Numbered from the stretch's first letter, positions 26,033 to 35,736 are shown. The stretch is DNA of 64,000 bases from Thermotogota bacterium (GCA_029780115.1 JAKOZG010000033.1:124001-188000), one strand, 5' to 3'. A program made the numbers and translations. The notes: generated from the letters alone by a model not told the origin.

Positions 26033-26574
26033 ATCTTAATCTCATCACCTAACTTTTTTAGTTCTTTAGCCCGTAGTTTGCCTTTTTCAGATAATTTAGC
26101 TAAATCTTTTTTTATTAAAGCCTTTCTTAAAGTTGAAATCTTATCAACAAAAAGTATCCCTTCAAGATGGTCAAACTCATGCTGAAAAATCCTTGCTTGA
26201 TAGCTGTGAAGCTCCTCTTCTATAACATTTCCGTTTATATCTTGATATCTAACCCGAACTCCCTCAGGCCTTAATACATCTTCAAAGATGTCTGGTATAC
26301 TCAAACAACCTTCTTCTTCTGTAACTTCTTCCCCTAAATACTCAAGTATTTCAGGGTTTATAACAACCTTTTTGCCTTTGTCGTTTTCTTCTCTTGAATC
26401 CATTACAAATATTCTTAACGAAACACCTACTTGAGGAGCAGCTAACCCCACTCCTTCGTATAGGTACATTGTAGAGAACATTTCCTCTACAAACTTTTTT
26501 AGTTTATCATCAAATTCTTTGACACTCTGTGCCTTTTTTCTAAGCACAGGGTCCCCAATGATTCTAACCTCCAT
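26029..26574 (-). CDS. def: Peptide deformylase
   Basis: 181 residues. It removes the N-formyl group from new proteins. All three metal/active-site motifs are present: GVGLAAPQVG, EEGCLSIP (Cys ligand) and QHEFDHLEG (two His ligands and the catalytic Glu). It sits two bases after surE with GGAGG upstream and overlaps fmt by four bases. The C-terminal extension is a little longer than usual and rich in Lys. Confidence 0.95.
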   Translation of the reverse strand: MEVRIIGDPVLRKKAQSVKEFDDKLKKFVEEMFSTMYLYEGVGLAAPQVGVSLRIFVMDSREENDKGKKVVINPEILEYLGEEVTEEEGCLSIPDIFEDVLRPEGVRVRYQDINGNVIEEELHSYQARIFQHEFDHLEGILFVDKISTLRKALIKKDLAKLSEKGKLRAKELKKLGDEIKI

Positions 26575-26576
26575 TT

Positions 26577-27335
26577 TTATTCCTCCAGTAATCTTTTCAA
26601 TTCCTCAATAAAATCAAATTTTGTCATAAATACACTTAATGGTGTGACTGAAACATATCCATGCTTAACAACATTATAATCAGACTCTGGATCTGGATCA
26701 TCCTCTATAATATTTCCAAGCATCCAATAATATGAGTTACCGTATGGGTCTTTTCTTTCTTCAAAATAATCCTGATATCTTCTGCTGCTCTGCTTTGTAA
26801 CTTTCATCCCTTTAATCTCATAATATGAATTTGGCGGCACATTAACATTTAAAGTAGTGAATTTAGGCCATTTTTCAAAATCAAGTCTTTCTATTATATC
26901 CATCACAACTTTGGCACCATCTTCATAGTTAGGTTCAGAGTACTTAACGCATGATACTGCTATTGATGGATAACCATTCAATGCAGCTTCTAGGGCTGCA
27001 GATACTGTTCCAGAATATAATACATCTGTTCCTAAATTCGCCCCTCTATTAATTCCAGAAACTATAAGATCAAATTTTATATCTTTATATATTGCGTCTA
27101 ACCCTATTTTAACACAATCGGCAGGAGTTCCATTCACGGCATGACCAAAAAATACCTGTCCGAACTTTACCTCCTTTGCCCATAATGGGTTTCTAACTGT
27201 AATAGCGTGTCCAGTAGAACTTCTCTCTACATCAGGAGCAACTACATACACGTTATGTTTTTGTTGTAAATACTCTTTTAGTGTAATAATACCCGGAGAC
27301 ATAATACCATCATCATTAGAAAGCAGAATGTTCAT
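26577..27335 (-). CDS. surE: 5'/3'-nucleotidase SurE
   Basis: 252 residues. A metal-dependent phosphatase of nucleoside 5' and 3' monophosphates. MNILLSNDDGIMSPGI with the metal-binding Asp pair, VVAPDVERSSTGHAIT, NGTPADCVKIGLD and VSGINRGANLGTDVLYSGTVSAALEA are canonical. The ATG at 27335 has GGAGGTG upstream; an in-frame extension to 27392 is not supported. First gene of the surE-def-fmt group. Confidence 0.95.
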   Translation of the reverse strand: MNILLSNDDGIMSPGIITLKEYLQQKHNVYVVAPDVERSSTGHAITVRNPLWAKEVKFGQVFFGHAVNGTPADCVKIGLDAIYKDIKFDLIVSGINRGANLGTDVLYSGTVSAALEAALNGYPSIAVSCVKYSEPNYEDGAKVVMDIIERLDFEKWPKFTTLNVNVPPNSYYEIKGMKVTKQSSRRYQDYFEERKDPYGNSYYWMLGNIIEDDPDPESDYNVVKHGYVSVTPLSVFMTKFDFIEELKRLLEE

Positions 27336-27492
27336 CAAACACCTCCAAAACCACAAAAAAAATATTGCAACAAATAAATTATTAAAAATCAACTGCGTAA
27401 ATATTTTAATATTTATCTTGTACCTTTAATTTTAACATTATTTTTTTATTATCAATTTAAAATATGATTAATTTTATCTTATAATCAAAATT

Positions 27493-27501
27493 TGGTATAA
27501 T
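27493..27501 (+). promoter_or_regulatory. Extended -10 promoter of tmcAL
   Basis: TGGTATAAT is an extended -10. It implies a leader of about 200 bases in the otherwise featureless 27336-27707 spacer. Part of that leader (around 27564-27601) resembles 29018-29058 near guaA. Confidence 0.45.
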
Positions 27502-27707
27502 AGAGGGTAGAGAGTTTTTGACTTCATATAAAAATAATTTTTAAAAATAGACTATAAAAAGCGAAAATTCTAGATAGAAGTGCAACTTGCATGTTTAAAC
27601 CCTAATTTTAAGCTATAAAGACTATATACAGGTTTCCAAAATAGAAAGACGTTGTTTTTTATAGAACCATTTTTACAATTATGGATTTTAAAAGGAGAAG
27701 ATCTCTT

Positions 27708-29000
27708 TTGAAAGTACTTGGACTTGTAGTTGAATACAATCCTTACCATAATGGGCACTTATATCACTTGAATACTGCTAAGTCGCTTGTGAATCCTGAT
27801 TATGTTGTTGCTGTGATGAGTGGTAATTTCGTTCAGAGAGGGGAACCAGCGATAATTGATAAATTTTCTCGAACAGAAGTGGCTGTTAAGATGGGCGTCG
27901 ATATCGTCTTTGAGTTACCTTTTGTCTATGCTATTCAAGATGCCAGTGGTTTCGCAAATGGTGCTGTTGGTATTCTAGAAAGAACCAGTGTTGTTAGTGA
28001 TTTAGTTTTTGGAAGTGAGTCTGCAGATATCGAAAGCTTATCTCAAATTTCTGATATATTAGTTAATCAACCCAAAGAGTACAAAAAGACTTTAAATAGA
28101 TATTTAAAAGAAGGACTTTCTTTTCCAAACGCTAGAAAATACGCATTGAATGATTATTTTGCTCATATGAATGAAGAAAAGGAAATCATTGAGAAACTTG
28201 AAAAATCAAACGATATATTAGGACTTGAATATCTAAATGCCTTGAAGCTCTATGATTCAAAAATTAAACCGCAGGCTATAAAACGGGCAGGTGCAAGTTA
28301 CAATGAAGAAAATTATACAGGAGAGATTTCTAGTGCAACTGCAATTAGAAAATTAATTGAAGAGGGAGATTTTGAAAAAGTAAGAGACGCTGTTCCCGAT
28401 GTTTCTTATGACGTCTTAAAAAGAGAAATAGCATTAAAAAAAGGCCCTGTTTTCCTAGAAGACATGAGAGATATGATTTTAGCTAAAGTAAGAATGATGA
28501 ATAGAAAAGACTTTTCGAAAATAGATGGGATTAAAGAAGGTTTGGATAGAAGATTTTTAGATTGTTCAAAAGTTAGTTCAACTATTAATCAACTCTTGAT
28601 GTGTGTAAAAACAAAAAGATTTACCCTGACTCGCATAAAACGAACATTGTTGAAAATATTCTTTGACTTAACTGCAAGTGATGTACAATTATATAACAAA
28701 TATGGTCCACAGTACTTAAGAGTTCTAGGTTTTTCTAAAAATGGCCAGAAACTTTTGGGCCAAATAAAAAAGGTTAGCAAATTCCCAATAATTACAACTC
28801 CTTCTAGGTATAAAAGGATTTATAACAAATTAAGTGATGAATCTTTATTAACTAATAAGAAATTTAACAGTATACCCGAAATATTTTTAAAACAAATAGA
28901 GTATGATTTTTTAGCTAGCAATATTTATTCTTTGCTTTACAAAGATAAAAAATATGCAATCTATGAACCAGATATGGTAACAAAGGTGTTCATCTATTAG
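27708..29000 (+). CDS. tmcAL: tRNA(Met) cytidine acetate ligase
   Basis: 430 residues, normal length. In relatives it uses acetate and ATP to form N4-acetylcytidine at position 34 of elongator tRNA-Met. LGLVVEYNPYHNGHLYHL is the nucleotidyltransferase HxGH-type motif. AVMSGNFVQRGEPAIIDKFSRTEVAVKMGVD and the family motif FELPFVYAIQDASGFA follow, and GEISSATAIRKLIEEG is the ISSTxIR-like loop. The TTG at 27708 is chosen because AAAGGAG (27691-27697) overlaps the alternative ATG frame at 27681. Confidence 0.9.
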   Translation: MKVLGLVVEYNPYHNGHLYHLNTAKSLVNPDYVVAVMSGNFVQRGEPAIIDKFSRTEVAVKMGVDIVFELPFVYAIQDASGFANGAVGILERTSVVSDLVFGSESADIESLSQISDILVNQPKEYKKTLNRYLKEGLSFPNARKYALNDYFAHMNEEKEIIEKLEKSNDILGLEYLNALKLYDSKIKPQAIKRAGASYNEENYTGEISSATAIRKLIEEGDFEKVRDAVPDVSYDVLKREIALKKGPVFLEDMRDMILAKVRMMNRKDFSKIDGIKEGLDRRFLDCSKVSSTINQLLMCVKTKRFTLTRIKRTLLKIFFDLTASDVQLYNKYGPQYLRVLGFSKNGQKLLGQIKKVSKFPIITTPSRYKRIYNKLSDESLLTNKKFNSIPEIFLKQIEYDFLASNIYSLLYKDKKYAIYEPDMVTKVFIY

Positions 29001-29206
29001 AAATTTGTGTTTAAACCTGAAATTCTTGATATAGAAATGTGCAACCTGTTCGTTTCGCTGATTTAGACGCCTATTATAGTTCATCCCTACAAATGAAAAA
29101 TTTGGCAAAAACCGATTTAAAAAGGATGACAGAGCGGCAGCCCTGGTTCACTCTCCTTTGATTCTAATTTGCATAGAGTTTGCAATTTTATGGAGGTAAT
29201 CTAAAA
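29001..29206. other. Leader region of guaA with a decayed TIR-element end
   Basis: 29061-29093 (GACGCC...CCCTACAAATG) resembles the right terminus of the TIR elements (compare 23093-23122). A relative of the AGGGCGGAGCCCT core, here GAGCGGCAGCCCT, lies near 29131-29143. No purine-riboswitch core was recognised. Confidence 0.35.
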
Positions 29207-30736
29207 ATGCAAAAGATCCTCATCATTGACTTTGGTTCTCAATACACCCAACTTCTTGCAAAAAGGATAAGAGACATTGGAGTTTACTCTGAGGTAGTTC
29301 AATTTGATGATAAGATATCCTTTGACGATGTAAAGGGAATTATTCTATCTGGTGGTCCGGATAGTGTCTACGAAGAAGATGCACCAACCCTGCCTACATA
29401 TATTCTAGAATACAACCTACCTATTTTAGGGATTTGCTATGGAATGCAACTTTTAGCAAAAAAATTTGGAGGTAAAGTTGAAACTAGAGAAGCTGGAGAA
29501 TTTGGTAAAACAATAATAAAAATTACAGATTACTCTAAATTATTTGAAAATATAGATATAGATAAAGAGTTTATTGTATGGATGAGTCATAAAGACGTGG
29601 TTGTAGAAGCCCCCCTCGGTTTTAAAGTAACTACTAAAACAAATAATGGAATAATTGCTTCTTTTGAAAATGAGGAAAAGAAAATCTATGCATTACAATT
29701 TCATCCTGAAGTAAAACATACAACATTCGGTGAAACAATTCTAAAAAATTTTGTTATTAAAATATGCGAAGTTAACGAAACCTGGAAATTATCGGATTTT
29801 GTTAATGAAAAGATAAAACAAATACGAAACACTGTTGGAGATAAAAAGGCAATAATCGCATTATCTGGTGGTGTTGACTCTTCAGTTGCAGCTTTATTAA
29901 CCTACAAAGCAATTGGAGAACATCTAAAGGCTATCTTTGTTAATCACGGTTTGTTAAGATTAAACGAGGCAAAAGAAGTTGAAAGCACGTTTAAAGAGTA
30001 TTTTGGAATAAACTTGACTGTAATTGATGCTGAAGAACGATTTTTAACAAAATTAAAAGGCGTGACAGACCCTGAAATAAAGAGAAAGATCATCGGCGAA
30101 GAGTTTATAAGGGTATTTGAAGAAGAGGCTAGTAAAGAAACTGACTGTGAATTTCTTGTTCAAGGGACAATTTATTCTGATGTAATTGAAAGTGCTAAAT
30201 CAGGTAAAAAAACAGCTAAAATAAAAAGTCATCATAACGTCGGAGGGCTTCCTGAAGATATGAATTTAAAACTGATAGAGCCACTTAGAGAATTATTTAA
30301 AGATGAAGTGAGAAGTGTTGGAGAAATATTAGGAATACCCAGAGAAATTCTGTATCGTCATCCTTTTCCAGGTCCAGGGCTTGCAATAAGAATAATAGGT
30401 GAAGTAACAAAAGAAAAATTAGAGATATTACGAAAAGTAGATGATATATTCATAAAAACACTAAAAGAAACAGGTTGGTATGAAAAAGTATGGCAAGCCT
30501 TTGCAGTTTTAACGCCGATAAGAACTGTTGGAGTTAGAGGAGATAGAAGAAATTACGGTTATTTAGTTTCATTGAGAGCGGTAGACAGTACTGAGGGAAT
30601 GACAGCAGACTGGTCTAGAATCCCACATGACGTTTTAGATCTCTCGACTAGAAGAATTACAAATGAAGTTGAAGAAGTTTCAAGAGTTGTATATGATATA
30701 ACTTCAAAACCCCCCGCTACTATTGAATGGGAATAA
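29207..30736 (+). CDS. guaA: GMP synthase (glutamine-hydrolysing)
   Basis: 509 residues. It converts XMP to GMP. The N-terminal class I glutaminase has LGICYGMQLLAKKFGG (Cys77) and LQFHPEV (His, Glu). The ATP pyrophosphatase has the PP-loop ALSGGVDSSVAALL, and the C-terminus ends in SKPPATIEWE, the GMP synthase dimer signature. The ATG at 29207 follows GGAGGT; the earlier ATG (29180) precedes that ribosome site. The next gene follows after 30 bases and may be cotranscribed. Confidence 0.96.
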   Translation: MQKILIIDFGSQYTQLLAKRIRDIGVYSEVVQFDDKISFDDVKGIILSGGPDSVYEEDAPTLPTYILEYNLPILGICYGMQLLAKKFGGKVETREAGEFGKTIIKITDYSKLFENIDIDKEFIVWMSHKDVVVEAPLGFKVTTKTNNGIIASFENEEKKIYALQFHPEVKHTTFGETILKNFVIKICEVNETWKLSDFVNEKIKQIRNTVGDKKAIIALSGGVDSSVAALLTYKAIGEHLKAIFVNHGLLRLNEAKEVESTFKEYFGINLTVIDAEERFLTKLKGVTDPEIKRKIIGEEFIRVFEEEASKETDCEFLVQGTIYSDVIESAKSGKKTAKIKSHHNVGGLPEDMNLKLIEPLRELFKDEVRSVGEILGIPREILYRHPFPGPGLAIRIIGEVTKEKLEILRKVDDIFIKTLKETGWYEKVWQAFAVLTPIRTVGVRGDRRNYGYLVSLRAVDSTEGMTADWSRIPHDVLDLSTRRITNEVEEVSRVVYDITSKPPATIEWE

Positions 30737-30766
30737 ATAAAGTAAAATTCGGAGGTGTACTAATAG

Positions 30767-31420
30767 GTGGATATATATTTAGTTAGACATGGTATAACCG
30801 CTTGGAATAGAGAAGGAAAATGGCAAGGTCTAAAAGACATAGAATTAGACGAAGAGGGAATAACGCAAGCTCAGGCAGCAGCAGAAAGATTTAAAGAGAT
30901 GGAAATAGACGGACTGTACTGTTCTCAACTCAAAAGAGCCATAAAAACAGCAGAAATAATAAACCAATATCATGGTTTACAAATAGAAAGATATGCAGAC
31001 TTAAATGAATGTGATATTGGCCCTTGGGATGGCAAAACTTTAGATCAAATCCTTATAAACTACTCAGAAGAAGTAAAATATTGGCATAACGATATATGGG
31101 CCATAATTGAAGGGGTAGAATCTTTGGGAGATTTACAGAGACGTGCTGTACGTGTTTTAAAAAGAATCACAAAAAAGCACAAACCAAATGATAAAATAAT
31201 AATAGTAGCTCATGGACTTGCTATTAGAAGCATTATTTGCTGGATATTAAATGTTCCTTTGAACCAACATGGAACATATTTAATGGAGAATGCATCAGTT
31301 TCACATATTATCTATGATGGAAAATATAAATATACTATTTCTTCCTTGAATGAAACTTGGCATATAGAAAATTACACAATGAGGTTTTATACTACTTTGC
31401 AAGAAAAGGAGTTAGATTAA
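30767..31420 (+). CDS. Histidine phosphatase family protein (phosphoglycerate-mutase-like)
   Basis: 217 residues. The catalytic LVRHGITAWNREGKWQG (phospho-acceptor His) and the second His in IIIVAHGLAIRS are present, with the acid/base region LNECDIGPWDG. Relatives include cobalamin phosphatase CobC and nonspecific phosphatases; cofactor-dependent mutase is less likely at this length. It begins at GTG nine bases after GGAGGTG. The comB-like gene follows with essentially no spacer. Confidence 0.85.
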   Translation: MDIYLVRHGITAWNREGKWQGLKDIELDEEGITQAQAAAERFKEMEIDGLYCSQLKRAIKTAEIINQYHGLQIERYADLNECDIGPWDGKTLDQILINYSEEVKYWHNDIWAIIEGVESLGDLQRRAVRVLKRITKKHKPNDKIIIVAHGLAIRSIICWILNVPLNQHGTYLMENASVSHIIYDGKYKYTISSLNETWHIENYTMRFYTTLQEKELD

Positions 31421-31421
31421 A

Positions 31422-32174
31422 ATAGAACAAAGAGATATATTCAAAACATACATAGATGTCTACTTTTTACCATGTGAAAATATAAAAAACCATCAAATTT
31501 ATATTCTAATTGATATACTTAGAGCTACCTCAACAATAGCAACACTGTTACATTGCGGCGCAGAAGAGGTAATGGTGTTAGAAAAAGTTGAAACAGCAAA
31601 AGAACTAGGAATGATTGGAGGATACATATTAGCTGGAGAAAGAGAAGCCCTAAAAATAGAAGGCTTTGATTATGGAAACTCTCCTGTTGAGTTTATCAAA
31701 AATGCTGACCAAATAAGAAAAAAAACTGTAGTGCTAACTACCACTAATGGAGCAAAAGCTATTCAAAAAGTTAATCAAAAAGGAGATGTTATAGCTCTTT
31801 CTCTACTTAATCTTGATCCTGTTTTTGACTTTATAACAAAAAAAGCCTATAAAGATATAGGTGTAATTTGTTCTGGTACAGACGGAAATGTGTCGTTAGA
31901 AGATTGTTTTGTAGCAGGAATTTTTGTAAAAAAGTTCCTTGAAGATGCTACTACAGCAGAAGATGTTGAGCTAAACGACGGTGCAAAGATTGCACTTAAA
32001 TTATCGAACTATAAAAGAAACGAGATAAAAAATTCTTCACATGCAACTCGTCTAAAAAAACTAGGTTTTAAAGAAGATTTGGACTTCTGCTTTGAATTAA
32101 ACATGTTCAATGTGGTACCTTTTGCTAAAAAAGGAAGCCAAGTTTTTAAACAGGCTTACTTATCTAATGTTTAA
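31422..32174 (+). CDS. comB: ComB-family 2-phosphosulfolactate phosphatase-like protein, apparent AUA start
   Basis: 250 residues from ATA 31422. Family sequence clearly continues upstream of the first ATG (31572): YILIDILRATSTIATLLHCG corresponds to the VVIDVLRASTTI motif with catalytic Asp/Arg. In-frame TAG lies at 31413. The only codons between it and the conserved region that fit as starts are ATT (31416) and ATA (31422). GGAG ends at 31411, ten bases before ATA, as in several neighbours. Other motifs are LAGEREALKIEGFDYGNSP, LTTTNGAKAI and CSGTDGNVSLED. In archaea ComB makes (R)-sulfolactate for coenzyme M; in bacteria its substrate is generally unknown. Confidence 0.8.
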   Translation: MEQRDIFKTYIDVYFLPCENIKNHQIYILIDILRATSTIATLLHCGAEEVMVLEKVETAKELGMIGGYILAGEREALKIEGFDYGNSPVEFIKNADQIRKKTVVLTTTNGAKAIQKVNQKGDVIALSLLNLDPVFDFITKKAYKDIGVICSGTDGNVSLEDCFVAGIFVKKFLEDATTAEDVELNDGAKIALKLSNYKRNEIKNSSHATRLKKLGFKEDLDFCFELNMFNVVPFAKKGSQVFKQAYLSNV

Positions 32175-32210
32175 AACTCTTTTAGAATGGGTACTAAAAG
32201 GTGGGAAAAT

Positions 32211-32660
32211 ATGTCTTTAACAATAAAGAGTTGTTATGCCTTAAGAGGTCTCTATGAGCTGTACAAGTTACAAAACGAGCAAAATCAAAATAACGAGAAA
32301 AATTACATATCTATATTTAACATTTCAGAAAACACAGATATACCTAACGAATTTTTAGCTAAAATATTTTCTGAATTAAAAAGAGCGGGCATTGTAGACT
32401 CCGGAAGAGGAAAATTTGGAGGATTCACTTTAGCAAAAAATCCCGAGGAAGTAAAGTTGTCAGAAATAGTTGAGGCATTAGAAGTGCCTTTGAATTCTTA
32501 TGATTGCGTTACAAAAGGAGAATGCGTAAATCAAGACACCTGCCCTGCCGATTTCGTTTGGAGAAGGGTACAAAAAGCTATTTTTGATGAATTATCAAAA
32601 ATTACTCTAAAAGATATTATAGAATACGGAGAACGCAAAGGTAACGTTTCTCCTATTTAA
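32211..32660 (+). CDS. Rrf2-family transcriptional regulator
   Basis: 149 residues. The winged helix MSLTIKSCYALRGLYELYKL to NTDIPNEFLAKIFSELKRAGIVDSGRG is typical. Three cysteines in DCVTKGECVNQDTC match the spacing that holds a [2Fe-2S] cluster in IscR-like members, so an Fe-S or redox sensor is likely. The ATG at 32211 gives the conserved beginning; the ATG at 32187 lies before the ribosome site. It may share a transcript with comB. Targets unknown. Confidence 0.85.
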   Translation: MSLTIKSCYALRGLYELYKLQNEQNQNNEKNYISIFNISENTDIPNEFLAKIFSELKRAGIVDSGRGKFGGFTLAKNPEEVKLSEIVEALEVPLNSYDCVTKGECVNQDTCPADFVWRRVQKAIFDELSKITLKDIIEYGERKGNVSPI

Positions 32661-32675
32661 TTAAGAAAAACAACC

Positions 32676-33368
32676 TTACTTTTTTAGTCCGCTTATTATT
32701 GTATCATAGTGCATTTCAATGGAAAATAAAAGTTGACCTATATCTCGATTTTTGAGAGCATTTAATATGTTTCTATGATTTTCTAAAGTTTTCTTGTTAT
32801 ACGTATTTGTAAACAAATATTCCTTTTTCATTATCTTCCACACTCTATCTTGAATGAAACTTGTTAAGTTGTCTAATATATTTTCTATTATTGGATTTTG
32901 TGTGTAAGAAGCATATATCTTATGAAAGTAATAATCATGTTCTAATGCTCCGTTTAAGTCTTTTCCCTTTATTGCTTTTGCCAAATTTTGAACAATCTTT
33001 TCTAACTCTTCTATCAATTCATCATCCATATTTTTAAACACCAAAGCAGCTGACGCCTGTTCCAATATCTTTCTACTTTCTAATAAATGATCAACATCAT
33101 AATCCAAATAATTTAAGTCAAAATACTCTTGTTTTGGATAATCTATTATATAGTTTCCGCTTCCTTGAATGCTTTCAACGACACCAATAGCTTTCAAATA
33201 ACTTATGACTTCTCTTATAACAATTCGAGAAACGTTGTATTTTTCGGCAAGACTTCTTTCTGACGGAAGTTTATCGCCAATCTTAATCTTTGATTGTTCA
33301 ATTTCTTTTAAGATCTCTTCTATAATCTCTCTACTCTTTGATTTTTTCTTTAAATCTCCATCTTTCAT
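32676..33368 (-). CDS. GntR/FadR-family transcriptional regulator of the sulfoquinovose cluster
   Basis: 230 residues. The N-terminal winged helix (IGDKLPSERSLAEKYNVSRIVIREVISYLKAIGVVESIQGSGNYI) is followed by an FCD-type all-helical effector domain with His residues that usually bind a metal (EHDYYFHKIY, ENHRNIL). It is the last gene of the leftward transport operon, 18 bases after the GPH symporter, so it is probably its regulator. The inducer is plausibly sulfoquinovose or a pathway intermediate (inference). Confidence 0.8.
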   Translation of the reverse strand: MKDGDLKKKSKSREIIEEILKEIEQSKIKIGDKLPSERSLAEKYNVSRIVIREVISYLKAIGVVESIQGSGNYIIDYPKQEYFDLNYLDYDVDHLLESRKILEQASAALVFKNMDDELIEELEKIVQNLAKAIKGKDLNGALEHDYYFHKIYASYTQNPIIENILDNLTSFIQDRVWKIMKKEYLFTNTYNKKTLENHRNILNALKNRDIGQLLFSIEMHYDTIISGLKK

Positions 33369-33386
33369 TATTTACCTCACAAAAAA

Positions 33387-34805
33387 TCACACTAATTTTT
33401 TCTGTAATTCTAAAATTTCTTTCTCTAACTCCGGCGAAACGGGTATGCCCTTTCTTTTATCTTCTAAATATTTTATCAGTTTTTTATGATCTCGTGAAAC
33501 CAATGGGTACCTAATAGCCACAATAATACCAAACGTCATCAAAATCAAAGGAACAAAAGAAATTATGAATCTCAAAGCAAACAAAAAAGAAGGTGGTTGC
33601 GTAAATTCAACCCCATCAACAGGGTTAATAAAACCTGCCAAACCCATAGAAAAAGTTACACCTGCAACAGCTAACCCAGACGCCACTTTCCTGATAAAAG
33701 TCATTAAGCCACTCAAGGTACCTTCTTCCCTCTTACCAAAAACCAGTTCTGCAACATCTGTAACATCTCCAAACATTGCATGAGGCATTACTGCAACTGC
33801 AGATATCCCTGCCCCTATTATAGCAGCCATCAACACTACTTGAAAAGTCCCTACATCAGGTGGTAGCGTAAACAATACAACTCCTGCAATACACCAAACT
33901 ATTGCACCTATGATGTAAGAAATATTTTTAGAGGTTTTTTTAGCGATTGCTCCATATACAGGAATAAACAGAATTTCTGCTATAAAAAGTGTTCCTAAAG
34001 CGATAGGAAGCACAGCCTCATTACCCAAATAATATTTTGTATAATAAGCAAATACAGTAGATACAACATCAATAGCTAAATATGCAAAAAGATACATAAA
34101 TATCAATAGCCTAAAACTTTTTATTTTAAAAGGTTCAAAAAATAATTCAAAAAAATTGAAGGATTTCTTTTCTTGCGAAAAATCTTCTCTTTCTTTAGTA
34201 TATAAGAAAACTCCAATCCAGGGCAAAGAAAAAATAAGCCCAAAAACAATCGCCATTACTATATAACCGGTTTTTATATCATCAAAAGCATTAACAATCA
34301 ACATAGGTAAAACGGCACAAACTAAGCCTGAACCAATAGAAAAAGCAAGTCTATATGAATTCAAAGAGGTTCTTTCATGATAATCTAACGTTAATTCAGC
34401 ACCCAAAGCGGAATAGGGAGTCATAACCATAGTAAAAACAGTAGTAAAAATTAAATAAGCAACAAGTGCATAGACAAATTTTCCCACTTGAGTCGGAAAA
34501 CTCACTGGATACCACAAGATAAAAAAAGAGATAAAAATTAAAAATGTTCCAGCTAAAAAGTACGGCCTTCTTCTTCCCCATTTAGTTCTTGTATTGTCAG
34601 ATATAAGACCCATTAATGGATCTGTAACAGCATCCCATATCTTACCAATTAACAGGATTGGTGCAATATAATGCATCTTCAAACCAACTACATCTGTTAA
34701 AAAAATAGCATAGAAAAAATTGATAATATTAAAAGCACCGCCACCATAAATATCCCCTGAGGCGTAAAATAACTTGGTTTTTAAAGAAAGCTTTTCTTCA
34801 TCCAT
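33387..34805 (-). CDS. GPH-family sugar:cation symporter (YihO/YihP-like)
   Basis: 472 residues with 12 predicted membrane helices. The opening KLFYASGDIYGGGAFNIINF and the loop DPLMGLISDNTRTKWGRRRPYFLAG are the glycoside-pentoside-hexuronide symporter signatures (MelB superfamily). The E. coli sulfoquinovose permeases YihO and YihP belong to this family, and the gene cluster here is otherwise a sulfoquinovose cluster. A second, independent importer therefore complements the ABC system. GAGGAGGGG precedes the ATG. Confidence 0.85.
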   Translation of the reverse strand: MDEEKLSLKTKLFYASGDIYGGGAFNIINFFYAIFLTDVVGLKMHYIAPILLIGKIWDAVTDPLMGLISDNTRTKWGRRRPYFLAGTFLIFISFFILWYPVSFPTQVGKFVYALVAYLIFTTVFTMVMTPYSALGAELTLDYHERTSLNSYRLAFSIGSGLVCAVLPMLIVNAFDDIKTGYIVMAIVFGLIFSLPWIGVFLYTKEREDFSQEKKSFNFFELFFEPFKIKSFRLLIFMYLFAYLAIDVVSTVFAYYTKYYLGNEAVLPIALGTLFIAEILFIPVYGAIAKKTSKNISYIIGAIVWCIAGVVLFTLPPDVGTFQVVLMAAIIGAGISAVAVMPHAMFGDVTDVAELVFGKREEGTLSGLMTFIRKVASGLAVAGVTFSMGLAGFINPVDGVEFTQPPSFLFALRFIISFVPLILMTFGIIVAIRYPLVSRDHKKLIKYLEDKRKGIPVSPELEKEILELQKKLV

Positions 34806-34905
34806 ATGATCCCCTCCTCTATAAACCTAAATAGTTGTAACTATAACATTTAAATCCAAATTAAATAATAAAAAGTTACAATCTTTTTAATTATACATTA
34901 TTTTG

Positions 34906-35724
34906 TTATCCTTTTATTCCTCCACTCATCCCTTCTATTAAATATCTTTGAAACAGTAGCGTTATCACAAAGTTTGGTATTAACATTATCGTTCCAGCTG
35001 CTGCTAATTGACCCCATAGAGGCGCATATTGCCCCATAAATCCGTTTATTACAACAGGAGCAGTCTTTGCTTGTGAACTTGTTAATACCAAAGCATATAA
35101 AAACTCGTTCCAAGACATCATAAAAGTAAAAACTCCTGCAACAACAACACCAGGCGCTACGAGAGGTAAGAAAATCTTCCAAAAGATTTTCTTTTTATCG
35201 CAACCATCCACTAAAGCGGCTTCTTCATACTCTTTAGGAACATCAGAAAAAAACGGTAAAAGTACCCACACAACATAAGGGATATTAAAACTCATATGAG
35301 CGAAGATTAAGGCTGGTAAAGTATCGATTAAATTTATAAATCGAAACATCATAAACAAAGGTATAGCCAAAGAAATTTGTGGAATCATCCTAGATACGAG
35401 AAAAGAATATGCTACTGTTTCTCTGTATTTAAAATCAAATCTTGCAATGGCATAAGAGGCCATCGCCCCAACTATCAAAGATATAATTGTTGAAATTAAA
35501 CCTACTAAAATGCTATTTTTTAAACCTAACCATACATCACTTCTTTGAAATATTTTTTTATAACTTTGTAAGGTTGGTTTAAAACTAAACGGATTTCCAG
35601 ACCAAATATCAATATCCCTTTTAAAACCATTTAAAACTATTATCAATATTGGAAATAATTCTACTATAAGAATTAAAATAGAAACGATTATTATAATAGC
35701 CTTTTTTATTTTCTTTCTTTTCAA
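34906..35724 (-). CDS. ABC sugar importer permease (MalG-type)
   Basis: 272 residues, six membrane helices, with the EAA loop EEAALVDGCDKKKIFWKIFLP that contacts the ATPase. The TTG at 35724 is nine bases from AGGAG; the TTG at 35733 abuts it. It follows the MalF-type permease after 12 bases and the binding protein, making the order binding protein, permease, permease. No ATPase gene is present; many Thermotogota and Firmicutes share one MsmK-type ATPase among several importers. Substrate by context: sulfoquinovose or sulfoquinovosyl glycerol. Confidence 0.88.
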   Translation of the reverse strand: MKRKKIKKAIIIIVSILILIVELFPILIIVLNGFKRDIDIWSGNPFSFKPTLQSYKKIFQRSDVWLGLKNSILVGLISTIISLIVGAMASYAIARFDFKYRETVAYSFLVSRMIPQISLAIPLFMMFRFINLIDTLPALIFAHMSFNIPYVVWVLLPFFSDVPKEYEEAALVDGCDKKKIFWKIFLPLVAPGVVVAGVFTFMMSWNEFLYALVLTSSQAKTAPVVINGFMGQYAPLWGQLAAAGTIMLIPNFVITLLFQRYLIEGMSGGIKG

Positions 35725-35736
35725 AACAATCAACTC

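Noticed and set aside
29001-29206. Purine riboswitch before guaA
   Set aside because: No conserved purine-aptamer core or pairing pattern was recognised; the region is better explained by decayed repeats.
31422-32174. comB-like gene as part of the sulfoquinovose pathway
   Set aside because: It makes sulfolactate from phosphosulfolactate in archaea, but here it is cotranscribed with a histidine phosphatase on the other side of the Rrf2 gene, and no step of the proposed route needs it.
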